NCBI GenBank assembly: GCA_025531455.1
Contig: JAMYHL010000003.1
Coordinates: forward strand, 248,001 to 312,000
Origin: Apiotrichum sp. Y4204
Taxonomy: Eukaryota; Basidiomycota; Tremellomycetes; Trichosporonales; Trichosporonaceae
Length of the DNA: 64,000 nucleotides
Direction of reading: 5' to 3'
Position 1 is the stretch's first letter, and each line of letters begins with the position of its first letter. Below the pieces are notes generated by a model. It ran no database searches, was not told the DNA's origin, and worked only from the letters and a program-made list of their open reading frames with translations. Positions 31,601-42,266 of the stretch are shown here, one piece after another. A program made the position numbers and the translations under genes.

Positions 31601-33253
31601 ATGACAGCCCTTCAACCACCTCCCTCTCTCCCTCCACTACCATTCACGCTCGACCTGACATGCCCCCTTCCCCTCCCGCCGCGGCGCACGAGCACCTGGT
31701 CCATGGATATTGCGTGAGCAAACAACTAATCCACCAACACAAAAAGCTGACAACAGCGGCCCAGGGCCGAGCACCGAGCCACCCGCAGCCTTCGTGAGGC
31801 GCCGATACCTCGAGACCCTCTATCTCGGCGAAGTGAGTGATATCGCAGTACAAACTCTAGAGCTGATATAGACCCTCTTCCCGATCTCCGGTTTCCTCTC
31901 GGACCTGTCCCGCGCCGGCGCCGACGTGTCCCCGCTCCTCCTCCCGCTCCAGGGTATTGAGGAAAGGCGGCGCGCGCTCCCCCCCGTCCTCTCGGCCGCG
32001 ATGGGCGCCGTCGAGAGTTCCCGCGATATAACGCCAGAGGCGGTCGCTGCCGGACTCCCTCCCGACGAAGGGGCCATGCTCGCATTTGCGGTTGATGTGC
32101 GCCTGCGGTGCCGCGCCGTCGCGGAGGGCAAGGGCGTAAGCGTGCAGAGTATCAGTGAGGAGCTCGTGCGCCGCGAGTGAGTGGGAAGAAAGGTGGGGCT
32201 GACGACAGGGTCGTACTGCAGATTGCCATGCTGCTATTTTACCGTTCCCGGACGCCGACGAAGGACTCGAAGCCGGACAAGAAGGGGAAGCGCAAGCGTA
32301 ACGCAAACTCAGTACTGGACGACACGGGCGCGGCGCTCGAGCATCTGGCCGACCGCATCGGTATCTGGCTCGCGGTCGGGGAGCTGAGCGCGACCCCCGA
32401 CCCCTTCGCCGGCGCGGTACACCACCTCCTCGCCGTCCTCTCCCCTCTATTTCCACACGAGGGCGCCTTCCTCGCGTCCCTGCGCGCCAAGATTGTCGGC
32501 GAGGCAGTCCCCCTCCCCGAGCTCCGCGCCGCAAAGAAATCACGAAAACCAGCAGTCACCCAAAAGCTGGACGAGACCCACCCCGCCACAGTCCGAGCAG
32601 CGAGTATCCGCCGCTCCGCCTCGCGTACCGAGATACTCCCCCCGCCACGCGCGGTCGTCCGCGCCCCGAGCGGCAAGGACCTCTTCAAGGGCCGCGAGGT
32701 GCTCCTCCGCCGCTCGTCCTCGCTTCTCCGCAAGCCGCAGGGTGACGGCCCGGGATGGCTCGGCGCCAAGGCCGCGACCGCCAATCTGCGCCGGCACGAA
32801 AGCCAGTCGCGCCTCGAGAGCGCGAGCGCCGCCCTGGCCGAGACGCTTGTAGCGAGCACACCCGCCCGGCCGAGGTTTCGGCCCGCGACCTCGATGCGCG
32901 CGGCGCCGACGCCGATCCGCGAGGATGCCGAACCCCCCTCTTCTGGCAGAGCGTCTTCGTCTTCGCGGGCCTTTATCGCTGAGACACCGGTACGAAGGGA
33001 GAAGCGCGCGTTTGTCGCGGAAACCCCGCACCAGGCGCTGTTTCCGGAGCAAGTTGCCGAGACTCCACAGCTGCCACGTCGCGAGCGCCGGCGGAGCAGC
33101 TCTTACGCAGCGTACGAGAGTGAGGACGACCTGAGCCACCTCGCGGACTTGATGGTGCCGACCGACGACGAGGAGAGCGAAGACGACGGAGCAGTGCGCC
33201 CGTCGCTTGCCGAGCGGCTGGGGTACGTCCCCGAGACGCCGCGCAAACTGTAG
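31601..33253 (+). CDS. SLD3: Sld3-like DNA replication initiation factor
   Basis: Exons 31601-31713, 31757-31832, 31872-32176 and 32209-33253 sum to 1539 nt, 512 residues, with all phases consistent. Start 31601 (MTALQPPPSL) keeps frame with exon 2; a later ATG at 31703 is the fallback. RRRYLETLYLGETLFPISGF early on and the SEELVRREVVLQIAMLLFYR helix match the Sld3 Cdc45-binding domain pattern (R-Y-L-E-x-L-Y then R-E-x-x-L-Q-I). The C-terminal half is Ser/Arg-rich with repeated AETP elements (AETPVRREKR, VAETPHQ, VAETPQLPRR, VPETPRK). Several are T-P-x-x-R/K-like sites that could be CDK targets, as Sld3 needs Cdk phosphorylation to bind Dpb11. Sequence divergence of this family keeps confidence moderate. 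Confidence 0.55.
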
Positions 33254-33343
33254 AATATAGTTATGAAACTCTAGTGCATGATGTATGTGATGTCCAACCT
33301 TCCCAGCTTCAAGCTTCCAAACCTCCAGCCTCCGCGCTGGCCA

Positions 33344-34384
33344 TCAGACCATCTCGTCCCCGCTCTCCTCGAGGGCAAACACCGATCCGGCAAGCTCGCG
33401 CTCGTCCACCTCGTCATCCCACACATCATGGCGCGCAACTTCGTACTCGTCCGCATCTCCCAGTGCAATCGCTCCGGCTCCGGCCCCGGCGCCCGCGGCC
33501 GCCGCGCCGAAAGCGTGCGTCCGCCCCTGGGCGTCGCGGTACGATGCGCCCTCGTGCGCCGAGAGCGGCTGGTACAGCGCGGAAATCTCGGCGCGCCGCC
33601 GTGCCCTCCGCCGCAGGAGGACGGCAATGTAGAGAAAGAGCGACGAGCCGAGGAGGTTGGCTGCGACGTCGCCGATCTGGAAGGATTTCCACTGAGAGTA
33701 AGGAGGAGTATTTTGTGCCAGGACTTACGGGGAGGAAGGACTGCACGATCTCGCTCACTACCCCGCCGACCAGGAAGCCGGACACGAGCGTGAATATGAG
33801 TGGGGCGCGGTTGATAAACCAGACGCGCCGGCCGGGACCCCTGCGTGTCAGTCATTAAGGAAATTACAGGAAGGGGATTGGGGAGGCAGCATGAAGTGCG
33901 AGCACCCCTCGTTCCATCACCATCGTCATCCTCGCCCTCGCCCTCCCTCGCCCTTCCTTGCCCGACCCCACGCCCCGCCCCGCCCCGCTCCCCCTTCCGC
34001 AGGACTCACTCCGGCACCTCGAGCACAAAGTACAGCAGAAACGTCGCGAATCCCAATCCACAGAAATGCAGCGCCTTGTCATTAATCGGCAGCTCGGGCA
34101 GTGGCGCAAACCCGAGGACGCCGAGGAAGATGAGCCATGCAGCCGTGAAGAAGACGATCAGCTGTGGGTGTGAGTATATAGTCTCCCCTCTCTCTCGCTT
34201 TCGCCTCCTCTTTGCTCCATCCCATCCCCTGCTTGCTCCCCACCTTCCCCTCCACTCCCTCGCTCCGACTTACCGGCCGGATACGTAACGGCACCCCGCG
34301 CACCGGATAGCTCTGGAGCACGGCGTCCTCTGCGCGCTCGAGGATCTGCTGGATCACGACCGTGGGACGGGGATATGATGACAT
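33344..34384 (-). CDS. VanZ-like membrane protein
   Basis: Four exons (34384-34274, 34161-34010, 33840-33729, 33691-33344), 723 nt, 240 residues. The start gives MSSYPRPTVVIQQILERAED. Hydrophobic helices begin at LIVFFTAAWLIFLGVLGFAP. The VanZ hallmark D-K-x-x-H is seen in INDKALHFCGLGFATF. A charged loop and another helix (LIFTLVSGFLVGGVVSEIVQ) carry the E-x-x-Q element, and WKSFQIGDVAANLLGSSL is the family's D-x-x-x-N-x-x-G motif. The last ~90 residues are a cytosolic, Ala/Gly and acidic tail. VanZ-family proteins are small four-helix membrane proteins; their function in fungi is not established. It lies 90 bp from the convergent Sld3-like stop codon. Confidence 0.82.
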
Positions 34385-34834
34385 TGTGAAATGGTGGTTC
34401 GGGGGAAAAGGTAGGCGATCGATGCCAGTCGTGGTTCTAGCGTTTTGCTTGCTTTTGCGGCTTGCGACTACGCTACAGGCACGGCGCGGGATGGAGCTCC
34501 GGCGCAGCGGGGCGAGGGCGGGACAGACACGGAGGTCGGAGGTCGGATGTGTGTGGTGGTGATGGTGGAATGGCGATCGATGCAACCTTTGCAACGGTTC
34601 GCAAAGCTTGGAATGGCACGAAATGCACCAAATGGACCAAATGGTGGTTGTGGCGTGGCGAGGGCGGTCACGAGTGGAGGGTGGAGGTGGGATGGTGACG
34701 TCGGCCTCGGGGGGCGCCGAGGCCGGACGCACGCAGTGCATTTCGAGCACTCTCGACAGTCTGCATGCTCGGTGCAATGTATATACAAGTACAAGTGTCT
34801 CCCCCATCGTAATCGTAATGCAACTCGTGCAACT

Positions 34835-37557
34835 CTAAAGCACACTCGCCCACGCCGCGCGGTCCCACTCGCGCTCGCGCAGCTCGCGCTCGCGGCGGCG
34901 CCGGCGCCACCGCCAGCGGCTGTTTACCACCGTTACGCTGGGCGAAAGTCGAGCTGGCTGACAATGAGCGGCCACACTGCGGTCAGTGTCTGCCGCTCGC
35001 TGGTGTTCCCGCGGCGCCCTGTTCTCCTTGGCCCGGGGCGTACTGTGACCATTGCGTCTCTTGGGCCGCTCCCCAGATTTGGGCTTGGCGGCCTGCCTGC
35101 CCCGGCCCTCGTCCTGCAAGTTCCCAGACTCCTGGAGCCGCGGAGACTCTTCAGACCGCCAGAACTCTTGAATCCCAGGAGACTCTGTGGACTGCCAGAT
35201 CTTCTGGAGCAGCGGGGACTCACCGTCCTCGAAGCCAACATGCTTCCCGTCGCGGATCTGCTTCCAGATGTTCTGCATCGTGTCCGACTTCTTGATCTCG
35301 CCCCAGTGCTTGAGGAAGTACGCCACCTGGACCTGGGGGGTTAGTGATACATTTCCACAATCCCGTCAACACCCACCTTCCGAACCTCCTCAAACGTCGA
35401 GCTGAAGCGAGAGAACACCTCGGCGGGGATGTTCTGCGACGTGAGCTGCCCGTTGATGTGCTGGAACGCCCGCAGGCGCAGGGCTGGTAGGTCGAGCCGG
35501 TCTGCCAGGCGGTATACCGCTTTGGCAGAAACTGGGCGTGGACCGACGGCACGGGCAGTAGGGGGCACGTGGGATATCTGCGGGGAGGGACGGTCAAAGC
35601 CGCGTTCAGCCAGCCAGATGGCAATCCACTCCCGGCGTGTACGGGGCTCTGGCGCTGGCGGGAGGCTTCCGGAGCGTGTGCGACGGGACGCTGGACTGCC
35701 CCCCATAAACGACGACGCCAGAGGCGCAAAGTAAATGGTGTCGGTGTAGAGCTGTGGTCAGTAGAAGATCCAGTTTTCACCTACCCAGTAGAGGACGGCC
35801 CACCAGGTCGCCCAGGCTGCGTCCCGAACAATGATGCGCGTCTTTTTCGGCCCAGGAGGCGGTCCACTGGCAGCGGCAGCAGCTGCTGCTGCAGGCGGCG
35901 GAGAAATAACATCCACCTCCATGCCTTCAATCGAAGTGTCCTCGAGTTTAGGCGCCTCGGTGTCCTCCTTGGCGTCCATCCTCTCGTGGACAGCGGCTCC
36001 CTCTCCCTCGGTGGTGAACCCGGCTCCATCAGAGTCGTCCGAGTGTCCCTCGCCGTCGCTAACATTTGCACTCGCATCACCGCTCGTCGGGTGGGAAGTG
36101 TTGTCTGCCCTAATCGGGGACACAGCCTCCTCGGCCCCCGGTGCGCGCGGTGGCGAGGCTGACCCACCATCGTCTCGCAGCGGGTACAGAAAGTCTTCGA
36201 GCTCATCGTCCTGGTCCGAATCCGAGAGCGCCTCGTCGTCATAGTCAATGTCGTCCTCGTCCATCACGCCCTCCACCTCACGGAAGCCGCCGTGGAACAT
36301 GGCCTCAAAGTACTCGCACCGGTTCAGAAGCCGCTTGTTCGCGTACACCTTGCGCGACGGCAGGCGCTCCCCGTCCAGTAGCCGCGCCTTGTGGGAGGAC
36401 GGCACGATGACAAACTCAATGTCCGAGTAGACTGGTGTCAGTAGGTTAACTCGGCTCGCTACCTACGCGGATCATCAAACAACTCGCCAACGGAGGAGAT
36501 AAGTTCACGGGGAACGACACGCTTGGGTCCGCCAGCGGCCCGTGTGCCGCCCCCGACGCCCACGCTTGCGCCCTCGCCGCCGGCCCATGACATCTGATTC
36601 GGCGTCCCGGGCTGTGCCGGCGTACGCGGCATAGTCAAACCGAGCCAGTAGCCCGCTGGCGGCTGCGGCTGGCACGAGATGGTGCACACAATCGTAAAGC
36701 TGTCGGACGCGACGACCGCCGGGTTGAGGAACAAGGCGTCGCGCTTGGCAAACTGCTGCCAGCCCCAGTTTCCCGTCTTGGCCGCAAAGGTGTGGTCGCT
36801 GGCGTCCTTGCTCGCGATGACCTGCATCTTGCCGGTGCGCTCCTCGGGGACCTTGACCTCGAAGCGGAAGAACCACGTGCCCTTCCGCACCCACTTGTTC
36901 CCGATCGCCAGTTCGCGTTCTTGCAGTGTGGGCTTGTGTGTTAACAACGGATGACCAAGGCTGGAAGCTTGAACGCAGCACTCACCATGCACGCAAGGTA
37001 CAAACTGGCATGGTCGCCACCCTGTGCCCCCGAGTTGGGATACCACAGCACCTCCCAGAGATGGTCGGGGTCTCCGAAGATGGCCGACTTGATGCATTTC
37101 CTGTAGCATGTCAGCTCCGGGGCCAGCTTGAGCAGTGGAGCTCGCAAAGCTCGTGGGAAGCAAAAAGGCCGATGGGCGCGGGGGAGGATCTTGACCCGAT
37201 CCAACCGGCAACACCGCTCACTCGACGGCAGAACCCACGCGCATCGGCCCATCCACACTCCGCCACCCCTGCTCTTGTCGGAGAGCATTGAGTCCCGAAC
37301 ACCGGGCTCGCCGCCGCAGAGGTCAACATGGGCCGCAACTCACGACTTGGCGTCGCCCTTAGAGCTCTCATACATGGCCCGGAGGCCGGTAAGTCGCCAT
37401 TCTAGGCTGACTGTCGTCGTTTCCGCAAACTCGAGCGTCGACGGCACCGTGGCGGGCACGCCGGACGTGACTGGTGTGAGCGGTGACAGCGGCGACGGCG
37501 ACACCCACCTTGTGAGTGTTCGCGCGTGTTGTGCGCGGATGGCGGGGGATTCGCCAT
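34835..37557 (-). CDS. MATH-BTB domain protein with an acidic insert in the BTB domain
   Basis: Seven exons (37557-37509, 37470-37344, 37100-36986, 36932-36467, 36431-35785, 35751-35377, 35332-34835), 2277 nt, 758 residues; every junction is phase-consistent. The MATH domain spans about residues 30-185 (SLEWRLTGLRAMY...GDPDHLWEVLWYPNSG, later GNWGWQQFAKRDAL). A BTB half begins at about 253 (YSDIEFVIVPS...SRKVYANKRLLNRCEYFEAMF). About 140 acidic, Ser/Pro-rich residues then interrupt it. WWAVLYW|LYTDTIYFAPL resumes the BTB fold and a BACK-like region follows (ADRLDLPALRLRAFQHI). The C-terminus is basic. By family knowledge such proteins are substrate adaptors for Cul3 ubiquitin ligases; partners are unknown. 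Confidence 0.85.
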
Positions 37558-38283
37558 GGCAGAAGAGTGAGTGGGTGAGAAGAGTGGAAGAGTGGAGAAG
37601 AGTGGGATGGTTGGATGGGAATGGTAAGAAGGGAGGCGTCGTCTACTTTTCTACATTCGAGACTTGTTGAGAGTGTGTGTGGCCGCTCAATGACCGGAAG
37701 TGGAAGGGAACGAGGGGAACAACAACAAAAATCATCATCCTACACACGTCGCCTGGCAACACAGACGCTCTACCAGCGTGCATCCGCTCGCCACCACGAC
37801 GACTTCCCTCACTACCACCCTGCTGGATGTTGCTATGCATGCATGGGATATTAAGTGGAGCCTGTGTCTCTGTCGCTTTGATGCTTTGTTGTCTGGGAGA
37901 CTGATCACCTTTGCTGCTGCTACTGAGCTGCTGCAGTCCTTTGGGAGGTCCGAGCGCGCGCCTCCCACCAGCCAGCCAGCGCTGGCTTTGTCCGTTGTCC
38001 GGAGATGGAATGACGACACCGATCACCGGATCACTTGGCCGGATATGATCTGCTTCCGTCCCGGGTATAGGCATAAAGTACGGTGAGGAAATACGGAGAT
38101 ACGCCTATCTCCGCACATTCGCCACCTCATCTCCCATCACGTGACATTGTTGTGAATCGCATTCCACAAGACACACATGCAAGCGACATCGACCACACCA
38201 CCAGCAGCGACGAGCAGCAATTTTTTTCACTTACACCCAACAGTATCGCCACACCCATACCCATACCCATACCCAGCTCCGCG
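37558..38283. other. Divergent promoter between MATH-BTB and SLX4 genes
   Basis: About 725 bp. AGAGTGG-rich stretch near 37560-37610, and a CCATAC hexanucleotide microsatellite at about 38248-38275 just before the SLX4 start. No gene. Confidence 0.5.
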
Positions 38284-40639
38284 ATGGAGCTCGTTTCCGA
38301 CTCGGACACAGACGAGCCCGTCGCGATCGACCCTCCTCCGCGCCCGACGCGGTCGCGGTCCGGCAGCGCAAAGACCGTGAGAAGTGGCAAGAGTGGCACG
38401 CCGAGCGCGACGCGAGATCCTGTGGCGAAATCACAGCCCAAGTCGACAAGGCTCGTTTCTGCACATTCTTCGAGCTCGTCAAGCGACGGCATTACGATCC
38501 TCGATGCGCCGCCTGCGCCGAAGCGCGGCCGCCCGCGGAAGCCTACCCCGCCACCGGAAGAGGAGGACGAAGAGGTGATATTTGTGCGGGAGACGACTGT
38601 GCGCGGTCTCGCGGCGCGTTTTACGTACGCGAGTGGAAGTGCTGGGGAGACCTCCCGATCGAAGAGCAAGACTGCAAGTTTAGAGCCGTCTCGGACGCGT
38701 CCCACACCCTCAGCCTCCACTATATCATCGGCGTCTACCACCCCCTCATTCACGCTCTACCCCGACCGCGACCCGCTTCCTATTCCCGATTGGCTGGGAA
38801 AGCCCGCCGTCCTTCTCCAGCTGCAGACGTGCGTCGTGTGTCGCGCCAAAGAGTTTAAGCGGCAATCAGGCCCTGAACGATGGGTAGGTAACAGCCGTGT
38901 AGACTTAATACTGACTTTCAGCGGCACATCTCGACGTGCCTCCCGCCGCTATTCCGCCCGCCGAACCCGCCGCCAGATCTCAAAGCGCTCATCAGCGACG
39001 CCCTACAGCCCGCCCGCGACATGACCCTCCTTGCGCACCATACCGCGCGCGACGACGAGCGCAAGGCGGGAAAGGCAAAGCCGAAACTGAATGTCACGAC
39101 AGTTACGGCTAACCATTCGAGAGAGGGGTGGGCAGACGAAGTTTCTAGCCGCGTGTCACGTCTCGTGGGTTCGTCGCCGCGTCGGAGGAGGTCGCTTTCG
39201 AGGTCTCGCTCCCGCTCTCGCTCTCCCCATAAGCGACGTTCTCTGAGTACGACGGCCTCGCCGCGGGGTACGGCCTCCCCAACTCCAAATCGTACCGACT
39301 CTCCACAACCAGATCCAAACCTCCTCTCAACGCAGCCACTAGGCGAGTCAAGTCTTGCATCAGAATACGCGCGGCCTCCACGAACACGCTCCCCCTCTCC
39401 TGAAATCCTCCTCCAAGCACCACCGCGTATCGGCCTGACGCAGAGCGTGCGCGCCGCCTTTGAGCGCGAGGAAGCCGCACTGACACAGCGGTCCGAGGCG
39501 GCACTGAGCCAGGCAGTGCGGCGACGACACATGATTCCCGACGAGCACGAGGACGGCGGCGGGTGCTTTGCCCCAAGTCAGAGCCAGAGCCAAAGCCAGA
39601 GTCAAAGTCGGATCCAGAGCCAGAGCCATCAGAGTCTGGCACAGAGCATAGCGCTCCCAGATACACAGACGTTTCGCGGCGGCCGGTTCACGATTATGCC
39701 ACAGTCCCCGTCCTCATCGCCCTTTCCGGCCGGGGGAGCGCGCGGGCCAGGGCGCTTCCCACAGTCGACGGCCGAGCGGGGACGGGCGGCGCGCCGGCGC
39801 GCAATCGCCGTCGCCCTCGGTGGCTAGTGCCGGGTCTGAAGGCGACGCGTTTGATTCTCCTTCGAGCCCTGCGCATGTAGCGTCTGATGCGCTTGAGGCG
39901 CTGTCACTGCATGATCACTCCGACTGGGGAGACGACGCCGTCATGACTTGGGGGGAAGGTGACGATGACTGGGGTGCAGACGCGTGTCTCGAGTGGCATG
40001 GCGCAGACGATGTGCTGGATGCGAGCGGGGCGAACGAGACACTGGGCGAGGGGAATGACGTTGAGGAGATGCCGGATTACAGTTCCTGGAACACGACTGA
40101 GCTTCAGGTGAGTGCCCTGGCTGACTTCTTTGCGCTTGGAAGCCGTTCTGGTTACTGACTGCAGCGCCTGGTGGTTGGGTTCGGATACCGCGCGAGCCGG
40201 GATCGGGGCGCGCTGGTGGATATCGCCACTGCGTGTTGGGAGGCAGGGGCGCGGTCCTCTGGGAAGGGGGATGGGGACAAGTCGAAGGGCTGTGGGAAGG
40301 TCAAGAATTCCAAGACCCAGAATTCCAAGGACAAAGAGAAGGAGATATCGACCCGCCCCACGGCCCCACCCACGCCCGTCGAGCTCGACACGCAGTTCTA
40401 CCGCATGATCAGGGGCGACATTGCGTTCTGGACGCGTATCCTGCGGTACGAGCCGATCGCCTTTGACGAGCTCGTCAGCCGTGCGCTCTTGGCCGGCATC
40501 AGCGGCGCGGGGTGGAAGGACGCATTGAAGCGATTCCTCGATGCCAGAGTGAGTGTGCCGAATGCGAGAGGGGTAGAGCTGACGGCAGGGCGTTGCGTAC
40601 TATATTGCGGACCCGACGGGGCCGCGGCGGCGGCGTTAG
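38284..40639 (+). CDS. SLX4: Structure-specific endonuclease subunit Slx4
   Basis: Start 38284 (MELVSDSDTDEPV). Firm exons are 38284-38883, 38922 onward to about 39700, about 39765-40107, 40165-40548 and 40589-40639; total about 710-740 residues. The N-terminus is acidic with a K/R-rich GRPRKP AT-hook-like motif. CVVCRAKEFKR...ERW|RHISTC is a C-x-x-C...H-x-x-x-C zinc-finger pattern. The C-terminus carries the Slx4 conserved domain: FYRMIRGDIAFWTRILRYEP, IAFDELVSRALLAGI, then KRFLDAR|GVAYYIADPTGP at the end (bar = last intron). This helix-rich domain binds Slx1 to form a nuclease that cuts branched DNA in repair. Between about 39660 and 39800 the frame changes by one; I cannot tell a weak intron from a frameshift. 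Confidence 0.8.
39575..39640 (+). repeat. CAGAGC hexanucleotide repeat encoding (SQ)n
   Basis: Imperfect repeats of CAGAGC/CAAAGC within SLX4 encode an SQSQSQ tract. SQ clusters are typical ATR/ATM (Mec1/Tel1) phosphorylation targets and are seen in Slx4 proteins, so the tract may be functional. Confidence 0.65.
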
Positions 40640-42266
40640 TGTGTGTTGTTGTAGCGTTGTTGTATGTCATTCAGAGGGATACAGGTCTCGGTGGGTAGTG
40701 GACGGACAGCCGCATTACGGCCCCGAGGCTGGATGTAACCAACCGCCAGGACAATCGTTGAGCAGTCGCATAGTGAGGATATCGACAGTGGTCCAGACCG
40801 GCAAGGCATGATGATAATCACAACGACCGATCTCACCCTTCCGACAATCCACGATTGCGGTGATCGTAAATCCTCCGGCAAGCCTGATCGGTTGGATCAG
40901 TGCCTGGTTGCGTCATGCCAAAATTACCATGGAGGCGGCTCCGGGAGTCAGATGTCCCATCGGCAACCGGGCACTGCGCCTTGCAGTGCCGACTGCCGGA
41001 CTGCTTGCTGGCTCAATGTTGCTGGTATCAAGGCTGGGGCTGACTAGGCGTTGCGGGCCAAGAGGGAGTGGCATAGGGTCGGGGCAGCAGTATTCCGCTA
41101 TTGTCCTCCGTCATCTGGTCTGACCTGATGTGGCCGCGTGCGTGATCCTCCGGCGAACCCCAACAGATACAGTAGTAGTACTGATGTATCTGCAGATTCC
41201 CATGGAGCAACAGCAGAAGATGAAGACAAAGCTGGCTCAAAATAGGAGGAGGATAATAATCGTCCTTTGTCGTTGCTGAAGAACCTCTCGGGCCAAGCCG
41301 GACAGTCTCCAACCGCTCCACTCCTCTCCGTCCACTTTCCTCTATTGTTCCCTCCATCCCTGCACTCATCACAATAGATCGAATAACGACTGACACCATG
41401 CGTCCGCGATGGGCAGGGCGGCGGGGCAAACGTGGGGACATTGCCTGGGTTCCTGAGCTGAGATTCTGCCTGCATGCCAGACGTCTGACCTCCAACTGTT
41501 ATTCACAGACTCAGCCGTTTCTACTCCCCCACTGTCCCTCTGCACGGACCGCGAGGGGAACTGCACTGCGTAGCTGCGTACAAAGCTGCAGGACATCCGG
41601 ACGAGCACGGAATACCACAGAAGCAACTGGAAACGACAAGGATGCAGCGTATTCGGCCCCAGAGAACACCACGCATTCAGTACAGCTACTCAGCCCAGGA
41701 CAATACAACCCCAGTGGGGGCCAGTTCCCGCCGGCGACAAAAGAGACGCGACAAACTGACACGGTGGCGCCGGCGCGGCGTCTCGGTTGGTGTCTCGGAT
41801 GGGACGTGGATAGAGTATCAACTTAACGGGTGGACACGGGTGAGGGTTTGGAGGGCACGGAGCGTGTCGCGGAATGAAGGATAATGGCCATCATGGATTG
41901 GGAAAGTATCGGCTGTGGGAGACCCAACGCCACCTACATCTTGCATCTTGCACGCAGCCGACAAGCAACAGTCCGCACTCATGCCGCGCCTCCCGCTGAT
42001 GCTATTGTGTAAAGTTGCTGGCATTGTGCGAGGACATTGCCGGTGCTCGTAGCTGGCCGTATGGCTGGGCAGTGCGATGCTCATCCTTTTATGATAATGA
42101 GGACGATGGCCGCGAGTTGCATTCTTCCCCCCCAAGTACACACACAGAGACAATAGCTTGAGATATTCAGACAGACAGCAACGAGCACGACAACCACGAC
42201 GATCGCGCAGCCTCTCCCAACCTCTCTGACCCCCGACTCCCGACTCAGTCGGACCCCGATCCACAA
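40640..42266. other. Intergenic, no gene supported
   Basis: 1.6 kb between two plus-strand genes. Several open frames up to 155 codons on both strands, none with coding character. A C-run with CACACACAGAG sequence lies near 42125-42150 in the likely 5' UTR of the next gene. Confidence 0.45.

Noticed and set aside
41028..41826. ORFs of 142-155 codons on both strands
   Set aside because: No coding character or motif, in a spacer between well-defined genes.
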